A stretch of 64,000 bases of DNA from contig NZ_JAVIFV010000001.1 in assembly GCF_031157375.1 (NCBI RefSeq), positions 930,001-994,000 on the forward strand. The letters run 5' to 3'. Position numbers and translations under genes: made by a program. Shown piece after piece: positions 1 through 8,045 of the stretch (positions are counted from its first letter, which is position 1; each line of letters opens with the position of its first letter). The notes beneath the pieces were generated by a model. The model had not been told where the DNA came from, did no database searches, and was given only the letters and a program-made list of their open reading frames with translations. The DNA comes from Sphingosinicella sp. LHD-64. Lineage in GTDB: Bacteria; Pseudomonadota; Alphaproteobacteria; Sphingomonadales; Sphingomonadaceae.

Positions 1-260
1 GCGAGGGGCCGACCTTCGAGCAGAATTTCGCGTTCACCCGCGATGTCGGGGAGGCGTTCCTCGATATCTTCCCGAAACTGGTGCGGCGGCGGATGGCGAC
101 GCCGTTTACCGAGGCGGATCGGCAGCGGCAGCTCGAATGGCGCGGCCGCTATGCCGAGTTCAACCTGATCTACGATCGCGGCACCCTGTTCGGGCTCAAG
201 ACCGGCGGCAATGTCGACGCGATCCTGATGAGCCTTCCGCCACTGGCGACCTGGTCATGA
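1..260 (+). CDS. hemF: Coproporphyrinogen III oxidase, aerobic (C-terminal end)
   Basis: The gene enters from the left edge; only the last 85 codons are present, read from base 3 to the TGA at 258-260. The peptide carries the conserved end of oxygen-dependent coproporphyrinogen oxidase, including [21 protein letters not shown] and ILMSLPP. The enzyme decarboxylates coproporphyrinogen III to protoporphyrinogen IX in cytosolic haem synthesis. The start and promoter lie outside the window. A strong hairpin follows the stop. I am confident because this C-terminal block is diagnostic for the family. Confidence 0.93.
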   Translation, partial: EGPTFEQNFAFTRDVGEAFLDIFPKLVRRRMATPFTEADRQRQLEWRGRYAEFNLIYDRGTLFGLKTGGNVDAILMSLPPLATWS

Positions 261-263
261 ACG

Positions 264-295
264 CCGGCGCGCGGGCAAAATCGCCCGCGCGCCGG
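264..295. terminator. Strong hairpin between convergent genes
   Basis: A perfect 13-bp inverted repeat (CCGGCGCGCGGGC, loop AAAATC, GCCCGCGCGCCGG) lies between the end of hemF and the convergent membrane gene. There is no T-run on either side, so it may be a transcript-end stabiliser or a weak two-way terminator rather than a classical intrinsic terminator. Confidence 0.45.
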
Positions 296-302
296 ACGCC
301 CG

Positions 303-1133
303 TCACTGGAATACCGCGCTCCGATCCGTGGTGGTCACCTCACCATAGATGCCCGGCGGCATCGACCACCAGAACAGGAGTAGCGGGACATAGAGGAGGA
401 GGACCAGAAGCTGCGCGTTGGCCGTCGCCAGAATGGCGCCCGCGACGAGGAGCGCCAGCGTCGCGGCGATGGCGGTCAGCACGAAGAAGCCGACGATCGT
501 CCATTGCGACGGTCCGGTGAGGCTCCATGACCGCATCAGGCCGGTGATCGGGTTGATCGTCCGCTCCGCCGCCATGACCGGGCCGATCAGGCTGAGCCGG
601 GCGGCGATCCACAGCATACCAACCAGGAAGGCGACGTAGAAGAGGACGATCAGGAGAACCGCCCCGGCGCCCAGGCCCTGCGACGGAAAGCCGCCTGGTC
701 CCATCGAGGCGAAGCTGACGCCCACGACAGCGATCAAAATCAGCCCTATGATCGCGAGCACAATATAGAGGACGATGACGAGGCCGATATAGAGGAGCGC
801 GAGCATCGCGCCGCCCCCGATCGCCCAACCCAGATTCTGGGCGACCGAATCCTGGCCGCCCGTCATGCCGTGACGCCAGACCGACAGGCTCGTGCCGTAC
901 AGCACGACCATCGCGATCAGGTAGAACAGGAAGAAGCGCCCCATCATCCCGAAGACCATCGCCGGATCGGGTGGCGCGCCGGTCATCGCCTGGCCGAACA
1001 ACGATCCGACCATCAGGAATCCGAGCAGCCCGAGCACCACGAATACGGCCACGACCATGCCCAGCATGATCAGCCAGTTGGCCTTCATGAAATTGAGCGT
1101 ACCGGAAAGAATTCCCCCAATTGTTGCTTTCAT
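303..1133 (-). CDS. Multipass membrane protein, paralog 1 of 3
   Basis: A 276-residue protein with about six hydrophobic segments: residues 18-46, 66-82, 105-145, 156-180, 212-240 and 242-256. It shares a plan with the two genes that follow upstream on the same strand (1864-2811 and 2900-3727). All three have an amphipathic N-terminus, a central 'RSWSLT/ASWALT' motif just before the fifth segment, and a C-terminus ending in a Val-Phe pair two residues or one residue from the end. The family looks like the glycerophosphodiester phosphodiesterase membrane-domain type of integral membrane protein, but no catalytic domain is attached and the function is unknown. The start is supported by GGGGGA upstream of the ATG. 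Confidence 0.8.
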   Translation of the reverse strand: MKATIGGILSGTLNFMKANWLIMLGMVVAVFVVLGLLGFLMVGSLFGQAMTGAPPDPAMVFGMMGRFFLFYLIAMVVLYGTSLSVWRHGMTGGQDSVAQNLGWAIGGGAMLALLYIGLVIVLYIVLAIIGLILIAVVGVSFASMGPGGFPSQGLGAGAVLLIVLFYVAFLVGMLWIAARLSLIGPVMAAERTINPITGLMRSWSLTGPSQWTIVGFFVLTAIAATLALLVAGAILATANAQLLVLLLYVPLLLFWWSMPPGIYGEVTTTDRSAVFQ

Positions 1134-1285
1134 GGCCGATCCCCCGTGCCATTGCGTGGCGCCGCCGACAGCGCGGCACGCTGGTCTAACCCCTTATCGG
1201 TCGTTCGGACAAGGCATGGCGGGCCGCGGCTCCGGCTGATATCACTTCGGGTAATGATTGCCATCCCGATCTCCGCCCGCCTGCA

Positions 1286-1867
1286 ATGAGCGGATCCCTC
1301 ATCTCGATCGATCCGGGCATGGTCGGCGCTGTCGTCACCTACCTCGAGATGAGGGTGCGCCCGCCGCTGCCGCCCGTCCCCGAATCGTCGCTGCGGCTGG
1401 AGCGGTGGGATCCGGTCGATCCGGCGCGGTTCCGGGCGCTGTTCAGGCGGGTGGGTGGCAAATGGCTGTGGTTCTCGCGCCTCGCCATGGATGATGCGAC
1501 GCTGCTCGCGAAGACAGCGGAGGTCAACGCGGTGATCGCGCCGGACGGTGAGGCGGTCGGCCTGCTGGAGCTCGATTTCCGAACGGCAAGCGAATCCCTG
1601 ATCCGCTTCCTCGGCCTTGCGCCCGAATATGCCGGGCAAGGCCACGGCAAATGGCTGTTCGCCGAGACATTGGCGCGCAGCTGGCGGGCGGACGTGCGAC
1701 GGGTGCGCGTCCACACCTGCACGCTCGATCATCCGGCCGCGCTCCCCTCCTATCTCCGCGCCGGGTTCAAGGCCTATGCCCGCGCCTTCGAGAGCTTCCC
1801 CGATCCCCGCCTCGCCGGCCTGTTGCCGCGCGACGCGGCGCCGCAGGTGCCGATTCTCGACGGCTAG
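1286..1867 (+). CDS. GNAT-family N-acetyltransferase
   Basis: A 193-residue cytosolic protein. The acetyl-CoA binding region is recognisable as LGLAPEYAGQGHGKWLF (about residues 109-125), the Q/RxxGxG/A loop of GNAT enzymes, followed by a helix and the typical end of the fold, ALPSYLRAGFKAY, where the late aromatic residues close the active site. The substrate cannot be read from sequence. The gene sits on the opposite strand between two of the three paralogous membrane genes, as if inserted into that array. Its TAG stop overlaps the stop of the convergent membrane gene in the tetranucleotide CTAG at 1864-1867. Confidence 0.85.
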   Translation: MSGSLISIDPGMVGAVVTYLEMRVRPPLPPVPESSLRLERWDPVDPARFRALFRRVGGKWLWFSRLAMDDATLLAKTAEVNAVIAPDGEAVGLLELDFRTASESLIRFLGLAPEYAGQGHGKWLFAETLARSWRADVRRVRVHTCTLDHPAALPSYLRAGFKAYARAFESFPDPRLAGLLPRDAAPQVPILDG

Positions 1868-2811
1868 GCGAACACCTCGACCGGCGCTCGCTCGCCGGCG
1901 AGCCGCAGGTAGATCCCCACGGGCACGAGCACCGTCAAGTAGGACAGCGGGATGGCCGCGACAAATCCCAGAACCATGGCGCTGGCGCCGGCCGCGGTCG
2001 GTGTCATGACATCCTGCAGTGCGAAAATACTGCCGCCGGCCGCGGCCAACAGAGCCGCCAGCACCAAGACGAAGCCGAGGCTGACGATCGCAAGGTAGAG
2101 GGTGATGCGCCCCTGCTCCTCCGAGGTCAGCGCCCAGGATGCGCGGAGCGCGGCGATCACGTTCAGACTCCTGTGGTCCGCCATATGGGCTGCGGTGCAG
2201 GTCAAGCGCGCCGCTGCCCACACCAAAGCCGCGCTGAGCAGAAGCAGCAGCACGACCATGAGGCCGCTCCCGCCGCCGGCCAGGGTTGCGGCGAGACCGA
2301 CATTGCCGGTGGTCGCGCCCAGGATCATCGTCGTCGCCAGTGCCAGCACGAGGCCGGTTCCGATGGTCGCTGCGATCAGGGTGGAATAGGTCGCGAGGGC
2401 GACCGCGAACGGGACGAGGACAGCAAGGATCACGAACGGCATCGCGCCCGGCGGTCCGCCCAGACTTCCGATCATGAGCGCCACCGACACGAGCACCGCC
2501 ACCGTGCCTGCCGCAACGAGACTGGCGACAAGTCCGTAGCCAAGCGCGCCGCCGAACGTCTCGCGCTCGTCGAGGCCGAGCCGCAGGACCGCGAACAATG
2601 CGCAGCTCTGCAGGACATAGTTGACGGCGAGGCCAATGAGAGCGCCCGTCCCCTGCGGCTCCGCCATCCCACCGATCACGGCATATTGAACCGCCAGCGG
2701 CAAGAGCAGGGCGAGCCCGATCAGCAGAACGGCATTCTCGAACGGCCTCACCGTCACAAACCGATAGCCCCGTGCCCAGGCCTCGGCCCAGCCAAATCCG
2801 TTCATGCCCAC
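1864..2811 (-). CDS. Multipass membrane protein, paralog 2 of 3
   Basis: A 315-residue integral membrane protein with about six hydrophobic stretches. It is paralogous to its neighbours on the same strand: the motif RASWALTSEE (about residues 226-235) matches RSWSLT and RSWALT at the same place in the other two copies, and the C-terminus (IYLRLAGERAPVEVFA) parallels [15 protein letters not shown] of the third copy. No enzymatic motif is visible. It follows the third copy by 88 bases on the same strand, so the two may be cotranscribed. The stop overlaps that of the convergent acetyltransferase gene. Confidence 0.8.
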   Translation of the reverse strand: MGMNGFGWAEAWARGYRFVTVRPFENAVLLIGLALLLPLAVQYAVIGGMAEPQGTGALIGLAVNYVLQSCALFAVLRLGLDERETFGGALGYGLVASLVAAGTVAVLVSVALMIGSLGGPPGAMPFVILAVLVPFAVALATYSTLIAATIGTGLVLALATTMILGATTGNVGLAATLAGGGSGLMVVLLLLLSAALVWAAARLTCTAAHMADHRSLNVIAALRASWALTSEEQGRITLYLAIVSLGFVLVLAALLAAAGGSIFALQDVMTPTAAGASAMVLGFVAAIPLSYLTVLVPVGIYLRLAGERAPVEVFA

Positions 2812-2899
2812 CCCCGATCACGCGACCCGCTCCCATGCGGTCGCCAGGCGATGGTGATACGGCAGGCGCGCCCTGTCCAGAGCTCGGCCGTGGCGGGCG

Positions 2900-3727
2900 T
2901 CAGACGAAGACGCCAGCCTGATCGGTGCCGGCCAGTTGGGCGTAGATGCGGGCGATGAGGACGGTGACGAAGGCCGTCACCACCATGTTCATCGCCGCCA
3001 GCACAAGCTGGACGAGGAAGGCGCCGGTCGAGCCCGGCTGAATCGATCCGACCGTCGCCATCACCGCGAGCCCGGCAATGCTCTCGACCGCGAAGGAGAG
3101 GATCGAGACGGTGATGCCGACCAGCAGCAGCAGGCCGATCAGCTTCAGCGTGTGGCCGGACGTCAGCGCCCAGCTGCGCGCCAGGATCGCGAACGGATTG
3201 CCGTTCTCCGCGGCGGCGACGGGAGTCATGGGCATCAGCCGCGCGCCGAAGAAGAGCAGGAACGGCACCAATATGATCATGGTGAGGCCGATCGCCGCGA
3301 GCATCGCGGGCCCGGGCGTGCCGCTTGCGCCCTGCGTGGCCGCGCCGGGAACGAGCATCACGGTGACGATCGCGACGATGAGCAGCAGCACCGCGCCCGC
3401 GATCATGAGCAGCAGCACCGCCCCGACGAGCGGCAGGAAGCGCTGCAGGCCGCGTCCGATCGCTTCCCCGACAGAGGTCGCGGGGCGGAGCGCAAGGTAG
3501 CTGATCGCAAGATTGCCGATCAGGCCGACGAGCAGGGCGATCGGCAGCAGGATCAGCCAGAGGCCGCCCTCCGGCGCCTGATTGGGCCCGGACTGGGGCA
3601 TGATCGCGCCCACCACCGCCATCGGCAGCGACGCCAGCATGAAGGCGAGCGGGAACAGCAGCCGGCTCTCGCGTCCGACGAAAGCCGTCGTCTCGTTCCA
3701 CGCCGTCGTCACCGACAAGTTCGCCAT
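2900..3727 (-). CDS. Multipass membrane protein, paralog 3 of 3
   Basis: A 275-residue integral membrane protein starting MANLSV. I prefer this ATG at 3727 over one 18 codons upstream because AGAAGGGA lies at good distance before it and the upstream extension is basic and unlike the paralogs. It has about six membrane segments and the family motif [12 protein letters not shown]. It is the best preserved copy of the tandem family and the first gene of the minus-strand run. It is transcribed divergently from lipB, 41 bases away. Function unknown. Confidence 0.8.
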   Translation of the reverse strand: MANLSVTTAWNETTAFVGRESRLLFPLAFMLASLPMAVVGAIMPQSGPNQAPEGGLWLILLPIALLVGLIGNLAISYLALRPATSVGEAIGRGLQRFLPLVGAVLLLMIAGAVLLLIVAIVTVMLVPGAATQGASGTPGPAMLAAIGLTMIILVPFLLFFGARLMPMTPVAAAENGNPFAILARSWALTSGHTLKLIGLLLLVGITVSILSFAVESIAGLAVMATVGSIQPGSTGAFLVQLVLAAMNMVVTAFVTVLIARIYAQLAGTDQAGVFV

Positions 3728-3768
3728 ATGCTTTCCCTTCTGCTGTCGGGGGTTTATGCGCGAGCGCG

Positions 3769-4485
3769 ATGGACGGCGCAACGCACCCGGAGCAGGAGTC
3801 TGCAGCCCGCGATCCCGTTCGGAAGACAGCGCTCGACGCCATCGAGTGGCGGGAATCGGCAGGCCTGACGCCCTATCCTGGGACGCTGGCCGAAATGGAG
3901 GCGCGCGCAGCCGCGATCCGCGAAGGCGAAGCGCGCGAGCTTGTCTGGCTGCTTGAGCATCCGCCGCTCTACACCGCCGGTACCAGCGCCGATCCGGCCG
4001 AGCTCACCAATCCGCGGGGCTTCCCCGTCTATGCCGCCGGACGGGGCGGGCGATACACCTATCACGGGCCGGGGCAGCGTGTCGCCTATGTGCTGCTCGA
4101 TCTCAACCGGCGCGGCCGCGACATCCGCCGCTATGTTCATGCGCTGGAGGGCTGGGTGATCGACGCGCTCGGCGACCTGGGCATCACGGCCCATCGCGCG
4201 CCGGGGCGGATCGGCATCTGGGTGGACCGAAACGGGACGGAAGCGAAGGTCGGCGCGATCGGGGTGCGCGTGAAGCGCTGGGTCACCTTCCACGGCCTCG
4301 CCGTCAACGTCGTGCCCGATCTCTCGCATTTCACGGGCATCGTACCCTGCGGAATCGCCGAGTTTCCGGTCACGAGCCTTGCCGAACTCGGCGCCGAAAA
4401 TCCCGGTCCGCGTCTCGACGCGGCGCTGAAGGCGCGGTTTTCCGCCTTTCTTGCAGCCGTGGAAGGCGAGTCGGCGAAGGCTTGA
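3769..4485 (+). CDS. lipB: Octanoyl-[ACP]:protein N-octanoyltransferase
   Basis: LipB moves octanoate from acyl carrier protein to the lipoyl domains of 2-oxoacid dehydrogenases and GcvH, the first step of de novo lipoylation in the cytosol. The 238-residue protein has the [12 protein letters not shown] signature at residues 92-103, the catalytic lysine in [13 protein letters not shown] (K160) and the catalytic cysteine in GIVPCGI (C194). Its length is normal apart from a slightly long N-terminus; ATG codons are scarce there, so the start is not certain. The TATAAT promoter of the next gene begins inside the last codons. Confidence 0.95.
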   Translation: MDGATHPEQESAARDPVRKTALDAIEWRESAGLTPYPGTLAEMEARAAAIREGEARELVWLLEHPPLYTAGTSADPAELTNPRGFPVYAAGRGGRYTYHGPGQRVAYVLLDLNRRGRDIRRYVHALEGWVIDALGDLGITAHRAPGRIGIWVDRNGTEAKVGAIGVRVKRWVTFHGLAVNVVPDLSHFTGIVPCGIAEFPVTSLAELGAENPGPRLDAALKARFSAFLAAVEGESAKA

Positions 4486-4508
4486 GGGCGCCAGTCTTTG
4501 CGTATAAT
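4481..4508 (+). promoter_or_regulatory. Sigma-70-type promoter of lipoprotein gene
   Basis: A perfect TATAAT at 4503-4508 with CTTGAG at 4481-4486 (16-base spacer) lies about 70 bases before the start of the small lipoprotein gene at 4576. Perfect -10 boxes are rare in this GC-rich window, which suggests strong constitutive expression. Confidence 0.6.
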
Positions 4509-4575
4509 GTGCGCGGCGATTTGGGCAAAAAAGGGGGCCTACCCGACCAAATCATCAATCTAGGGAGACCATTTG

Positions 4576-4833
4576 ATGCGTGACATCTTCAAGAAAGCGA
4601 CCACCGGTGCGATGATTGCCGGCGCGGCCCTGATCGTTGCTGCCTGCGGTGGCGAGACTGCCGCGGTGAACAACACCACGACCAACGATCTCGGCATGGA
4701 CACCACCTACAACGACATGGGCATGGACACCAACATGACCATGGATTCGAACCTGGTCGACATGAACATGACGAACGACATGAACGCGATGACCACCGAG
4801 GACAACACGATGGCGGCCGGCAACGGCATGTAA
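4576..4833 (+). CDS. Small Met/Asn/Asp/Thr-rich lipoprotein
   Basis: An 85-residue predicted lipoprotein. A basic N-terminus (MRDIFKK) and hydrophobic stretch end in the lipobox IVAAC, so the mature chain would start at Cys with GGE. The mature part is almost entirely Asn, Asp, Met and Thr in loose repeats such as LGMDTTYNDMGMDTNMTM; it has no predicted folded domain. AGGGAG lies eight bases before the ATG at 4576; a TTG three bases upstream is the alternative. It has its own promoter and a textbook terminator. The next gene encodes a paralogous lipoprotein. The Met/Asp richness suggests possible metal contact, but that is only an inference. Confidence 0.75.
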   Translation: MRDIFKKATTGAMIAGAALIVAACGGETAAVNNTTTNDLGMDTTYNDMGMDTNMTMDSNLVDMNMTNDMNAMTTEDNTMAAGNGM

Positions 4834-4859
4834 GTCGCTCGGACTTTCCGAAGAAACGA

Positions 4860-4893
4860 GAAGGCCGCCGGATTTCCGGCGGCCTTCTTTTTT
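4860..4893 (+). terminator. Rho-independent terminator
   Basis: A 12-bp perfect stem (GAAGGCCGCCGG / CCGGCGGCCTTC) with an ATTT loop is followed by six T residues at 4888-4893. It ends the transcript of the small lipoprotein gene 27 bases after its stop. Confidence 0.92.
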
Positions 4894-4968
4894 GCCCTGC
4901 TTGCGCAACCGCGCGCCGGGGGGATAAGACGCCCTTCACAACAGTCAAAAGGCAGCAGGGAGGCCTTC

Positions 4969-5262
4969 ATGCGCAACCTTCTTTCCACAACCCGCATGTC
5001 CATCATCGCCGGTTCGGCCCTGTTCGTCGCCGCGTGTGGCGGCAGCGAGACCACGGTCAATGCCGGCGCCGCCAACGACCTCGAGAGCAACCTGATGCTC
5101 GACACGCCGGGCAACGATGCCAGCGCGATGGAATCGGTGACCAACGTCGTCGAGCCCCTTCCGACGGCCAATGTCGGCGAGGCCGACGGCAACGTGCTCG
5201 GCGAGACGAGCGGCGGCGACACCGGCGGCGAGACGGTCGACAGCAACGTCGCGGGCATGTGA
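4969..5262 (+). CDS. Small Asn/Asp/Gly-rich lipoprotein, paralog of the preceding gene
   Basis: A 97-residue predicted lipoprotein with lipobox FVAAC followed by GGSETTVN, close to the CGGETAAVN of the preceding gene, so the two are likely paralogs. The mature chain is low-complexity and acidic (Asn, Asp, Gly, Glu, Val), with the end TVDSNVAGM echoing MAAGNGM. CAGGGAGG precedes the ATG. Nothing enzymatic is visible. The shared post-Cys GG-E/S-E-T and a shared amide-rich body suggest a cell-envelope or periplasmic intrinsically disordered role. A GC-rich hairpin without T-run (GGACGCG/CGCGTCC, about 5304-5322) lies after the gene. Confidence 0.75.
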   Translation: MRNLLSTTRMSIIAGSALFVAACGGSETTVNAGAANDLESNLMLDTPGNDASAMESVTNVVEPLPTANVGEADGNVLGETSGGDTGGETVDSNVAGM

Positions 5263-5379
5263 CGGCGCGGCGCCGGGACAGGCGCCGACGAAACGTGGTA
5301 CGGACGCGGCGAACGCGTCCGCAGCCGATAGGGCCGGGGCACGCGCCTTGCTAGGGTGTGGCCAAGGTGGGAGGGAGCC

Positions 5380-6081
5380 ATGGGCAAGTCTTTGAAATCG
5401 CGCCTCAAGGCCGCATCACTGGCGCTGATTGCTGCGCTCGGTTTGGCCGGTGTGGCGCCGGCCGCGGCCCAGGTCCTGCTCTACGATCCCAACTTCCCGA
5501 CCGCCCCGATCGAGCCGAGCGATCCGATGGTGGGCATTCCTTTGCCCGGCGCGACTCCGGCCGAATATCGTGCCCATCTGGTCTGGAACCTGCGCTCCGG
5601 CCTCAACGTGGCGGCGCTGCAGTGCCAGTTTTCGCCCTATCTGCGCACCGTCGACAATTATAACGGCATCCTGGGCCACCACGCCCGCGAGCTCGCCGCC
5701 GCCTATACCGCGCTGGAAGGCTATTTCCGCCGCGTCCACGGTCGTACCGGCCCGCGCCGCTTCGACGACTATTCGACCCAGACCTACAACAATTTCTCGA
5801 CGCTCCAGGCGCAGCTCGGCTTCTGCCAGACGGCGGCAAAGATCGGCCGCGAGTTGCTCGCCGCGCGCCAGGGCGAGTTCTACACTGTCGGCGTCAACCG
5901 GGTCCGTGCGCTTCGCAGCAGCCTGACGCCGGTGCAGGACGCCTACACCTTCACCCGCATGCCGATCGCGCTGGCGCCGGTGAACCTCGCCTGGAACTGC
6001 TCGTCGATCCAGGATCGCCGCGAACGCCGCCAGTGCGAACGCGACCAGCGCGAGGCCCAGCGCGCGGAGCGACGGCGTTAG
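5380..6081 (+). CDS. Secreted protein of unknown function
   Basis: A 233-residue protein with a clear signal peptide (KSRLKAASLALIAALGLAG, cleavage after AAAQ at about residue 31). The mature part is soluble, has three cysteines spaced widely and an Arg/Glu-rich C-terminal tail. GGGAGG lies six bases before the chosen ATG at 5380. Residues 75-180 read as mostly helical. I do not recognise a named family. The stop overlaps that of the convergent queE in the sequence TTAG at 6078-6081. A -10-like TTGCTAGGGT lies about 30 bases upstream. Confidence 0.7.
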   Translation: MGKSLKSRLKAASLALIAALGLAGVAPAAAQVLLYDPNFPTAPIEPSDPMVGIPLPGATPAEYRAHLVWNLRSGLNVAALQCQFSPYLRTVDNYNGILGHHARELAAAYTALEGYFRRVHGRTGPRRFDDYSTQTYNNFSTLQAQLGFCQTAAKIGRELLAARQGEFYTVGVNRVRALRSSLTPVQDAYTFTRMPIALAPVNLAWNCSSIQDRRERRQCERDQREAQRAERRR

Positions 6082-6704
6082 GGTAGGCCGAGAAGCTTGT
6101 GGGTCTGAAGGCTGAGCCGCCAGGCCGGATTGGCCATCACCAAGTCGATCGAGGCGCGAAGCGCGGCATCGCGGTCGGCGCCGTCCATCGGCTGGATCAG
6201 GAAATGGTCGAAATCCCAGCCGGCCAGCGCCGCCGGATCGATTCCAGGCTGTGGCCAGACCAGCTTGAGTTCGTTGCCCGAGCGCTGGACCACCTCGGTG
6301 CCCGCCTTGGGGCTGACGCAGATCCAGTCGAGCCCGTCCGGCGCCGGCAAGGTGCCGTTGGTCTCGATCGCGACCTCGAAACCGCGCGCGTGAAGCGCCT
6401 CGATCAGTCGGGCATCGAGTTGCAGGGAGGGCTCGCCGCCCGTCACGACGACAAGCGGATGCTCACCTTCAGCCCACAGCTGGGCAACCTTTCCGGACAA
6501 CGCGTCCGCCGCATAACGACCGCCATTCTCGCCATCCATGCCGACGAAATCGGTGTCGCAGAACCTGCACTGCGCCGTGGCTCGATCCTGCTCCCTGCCG
6601 CTCCACAGATTGCAGCCGGCGAGGCGCAGGAAGACGGCGCGTCGCCCCACCTGCATCCCTTCGCCCTGGAGGGTGAGGAAAATCTCCTTGACGGCGTAGC
6701 TCAT
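6078..6704 (-). CDS. queE: 7-carboxy-7-deazaguanine synthase (radical SAM)
   Basis: QueE converts 6-carboxytetrahydropterin to 7-carboxy-7-deazaguanine in queuosine biosynthesis, using S-adenosylmethionine and an iron-sulfur cluster. The 208-residue protein begins [16 protein letters not shown]. The cluster cysteines are C31, C46 and C49, a CX14CX2C arrangement that is known for one QueE subfamily and differs from the standard CX3CX2[12 protein letters not shown] and the C-terminal [12 protein letters not shown] are also typical. The start ATG overlaps the stop of queC by four bases (ATGA at 6701-6704), so the two are translationally coupled. Confidence 0.95.
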   Translation of the reverse strand: MSYAVKEIFLTLQGEGMQVGRRAVFLRLAGCNLWSGREQDRATAQCRFCDTDFVGMDGENGGRYAADALSGKVAQLWAEGEHPLVVVTGGEPSLQLDARLIEALHARGFEVAIETNGTLPAPDGLDWICVSPKAGTEVVQRSGNELKLVWPQPGIDPAALAGWDFDHFLIQPMDGADRDAALRASIDLVMANPAWRLSLQTHKLLGLP

Positions 6705-7390
6705 GGCGTCGCCGCATAGCGGATGGGATCGGGAAGGCCGGCCGCGGCGAAACCCTTGGCGCGCAGCCGGCAGGAATCGCACAGGCCGCAATGCGCGCCG
6801 TCGGGCGTCGGATCGTAGCAGGACCAGCTCATGCCGGCGTCGAGCCCGAGCCGCTCCGCCTCCTGCGCGATATCGGCCTTGGAGAGCGCGATCAGCGGCG
6901 TGTGAACGGTGAAGCGGTCGCCCTCCACCCCAGCCTTGGTCGCGACGTTCGCCATCGTTTCGAACGCGGCGATGAAATCGGGTCGGCAGTCTGGATAGCC
7001 GGAATAATCGAGCGCGTTGACGCCGATGAACAGGTCGCGTGCGCCTGCGGCTTCGGCCCAGCCGAGACAGAGCGAGAGGAAGATGGTGTTGCGGGCTGGT
7101 ACGTAGGTGACGGGGATCACGTCCGCCTCTACCCCGGCCTTCGGTACGGCGATGTCGTCGGTCAGCGCCGATCCGCCGAAGCGGCTGAGATCGAGCGGCA
7201 GCACGATGTGCCGCTCCGCACCCAGCGCCGCCGCGATCCGCGCCGCTGCTTCGAGCTCGACCCGATGCCGTTGATTGTAGTCGACGGTGAGCGCGAGCAG
7301 TCGGAAGCCGGCCTCGCGCGCGAGGCCGGCCGCCACCATCGAATCGAGTCCGCCCGAGAGCAGGACCACCGCAAGGGGTTTGTCGCTCAT
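6701..7390 (-). CDS. queC: 7-cyano-7-deazaguanine synthase
   Basis: QueC turns 7-carboxy-7-deazaguanine into preQ0 using ATP and ammonia. The 229-residue protein has the PP-loop LSGGLDS (residues 11-17) and the zinc-binding cysteines C191, C201, C204 and C207 in [18 protein letters not shown]. It is the first gene of a queC-queE operon with a four-base overlap. Other queuosine genes (queD, queF, tgt) are not in the window. The upstream 160 bases hold three stacked hairpins, the last one terminator-like, so expression may be controlled by attenuation; see the separate entry. The Shine-Dalgarno sequence is weak. Confidence 0.96.
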   Translation of the reverse strand: MSDKPLAVVLLSGGLDSMVAAGLAREAGFRLLALTVDYNQRHRVELEAAARIAAALGAERHIVLPLDLSRFGGSALTDDIAVPKAGVEADVIPVTYVPARNTIFLSLCLGWAEAAGARDLFIGVNALDYSGYPDCRPDFIAAFETMANVATKAGVEGDRFTVHTPLIALSKADIAQEAERLGLDAGMSWSCYDPTPDGAHCGLCDSCRLRAKGFAAAGLPDPIRYAATP

Positions 7391-7426
7391 GCGCGGCCAT
7401 ATAGCGATGTAGCGCCGGAAAAGAAC

Positions 7427-7516
7427 GGGCCGCTCCCCTGGTGAGGGAGCGGCCCAGTTCAGGCTTTCGCCTGTCTAGGGAGGAAAGCGTGCCCACACGG
7501 CACGCAGCCTCCCTAG
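7427..7516 (-). ncRNA. Candidate structured RNA or leader upstream of queC
   Basis: Read on the minus strand this stretch forms three successive hairpins. The first is a long two-part stem (CTAGGGAGG with CCTCCCTAG, enclosing GCGTGCC/GGCACGC, 7475-7516). The second is CAGGC-GAAA-GCCTG, a perfect 5-bp stem with a GNRA tetraloop (7457-7470). The third is an 11-bp stem GGGCCGCTCCC/GGGAGCGGCCC (7427-7455), followed on the minus strand by GTTCTTTTC, an intrinsic-terminator-like end 37 bases before the queC ATG. It could be an independent small RNA or a queC attenuator. The preQ1 riboswitch consensus is not obvious. Confidence 0.45.
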
Positions 7517-7527
7517 CAAATCCTTGG

Positions 7528-7542
7528 TAAACAGGGCGTTAA
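7528..7542 (-). promoter_or_regulatory. CtrA-like box upstream of the structured RNA
   Basis: On the minus strand the sequence TTAACGCCCTGTTTA fits TTAA-N7-TTAA, the alphaproteobacterial CtrA box, with one mismatch. It lies just upstream of the structured RNA and is followed by GCTAGGG, a -10-like element. A single near-match is weak evidence. Confidence 0.25.
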
Positions 7543-7552
7543 CGCAGATTTC

Positions 7553-7963
7553 CTAGTTGCAGGCGCCGATCCGGCGAGCCTCCGCCCGGACTGCGAAGGG
7601 GATGCCGCGGTCGAGGCCCTGGCTGTCGATCTGTGCCAGCCGCGGCGTTTCGACGCGCACGACCGTCCGCCCCGAACCCGTGCCGGGACAGGAATAGCGG
7701 ACGGTCACCGAACGGTCGTCACTGCCGATCAGGGTCCGGGGGCAGTCCGTGCCCTGGTGCCGCGGCTGAACCAGCTGGCCGGGATCGCCGAGGCAGATGG
7801 CCGCGATCCGGCTGTTGCTGGGTGTGCGCAGCTCCCACTGCCCGGCCTCCAGCCGATCGAGCACCGGAAGGGCTCCGCGCCCCTGGGGGACGGCTGAGCT
7901 GGCGCCCAATGCGCCGAGACCCAGCAGGAACGCCATCCGGACGAAGGAACACATGTCGATCAT
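7553..7963 (-). CDS. Small secreted protein, DUF3617-like
   Basis: A 136-residue protein with an N-terminal hydrophobic export segment (residues 5-24). The mature part contains LEAGQWELR, the opening signature of the DUF3617 family of periplasmic proteins, then a cysteine-containing beta-type domain with CLGDPGQ, DCPRTLIG and RYSCPG, four cysteines in all including the penultimate residue, probably disulfide-bonded. GGGAG lies six bases before the ATG at 7963. Function is unknown for the family. It is a single gene between queC and hslO on the same strand, with the structured RNA in between. Confidence 0.7.
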   Translation of the reverse strand: MIDMCSFVRMAFLLGLGALGASSAVPQGRGALPVLDRLEAGQWELRTPSNSRIAAICLGDPGQLVQPRHQGTDCPRTLIGSDDRSVTVRYSCPGTGSGRTVVRVETPRLAQIDSQGLDRGIPFAVRAEARRIGACN

Positions 7964-8045
7964 CAGCCACTCCCATGAAGCGGCCGGTCTGCCCCCACCA
8001 CCCGGCCCCGGCGCCCTAGCAAAAATTCCTGAGCGAATCGATTCC

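Noticed and set aside
5300-5325. GC-rich hairpin after the second small lipoprotein as an intrinsic terminator
   Set aside because: No T-run follows on either strand; only noted in the gene entry.
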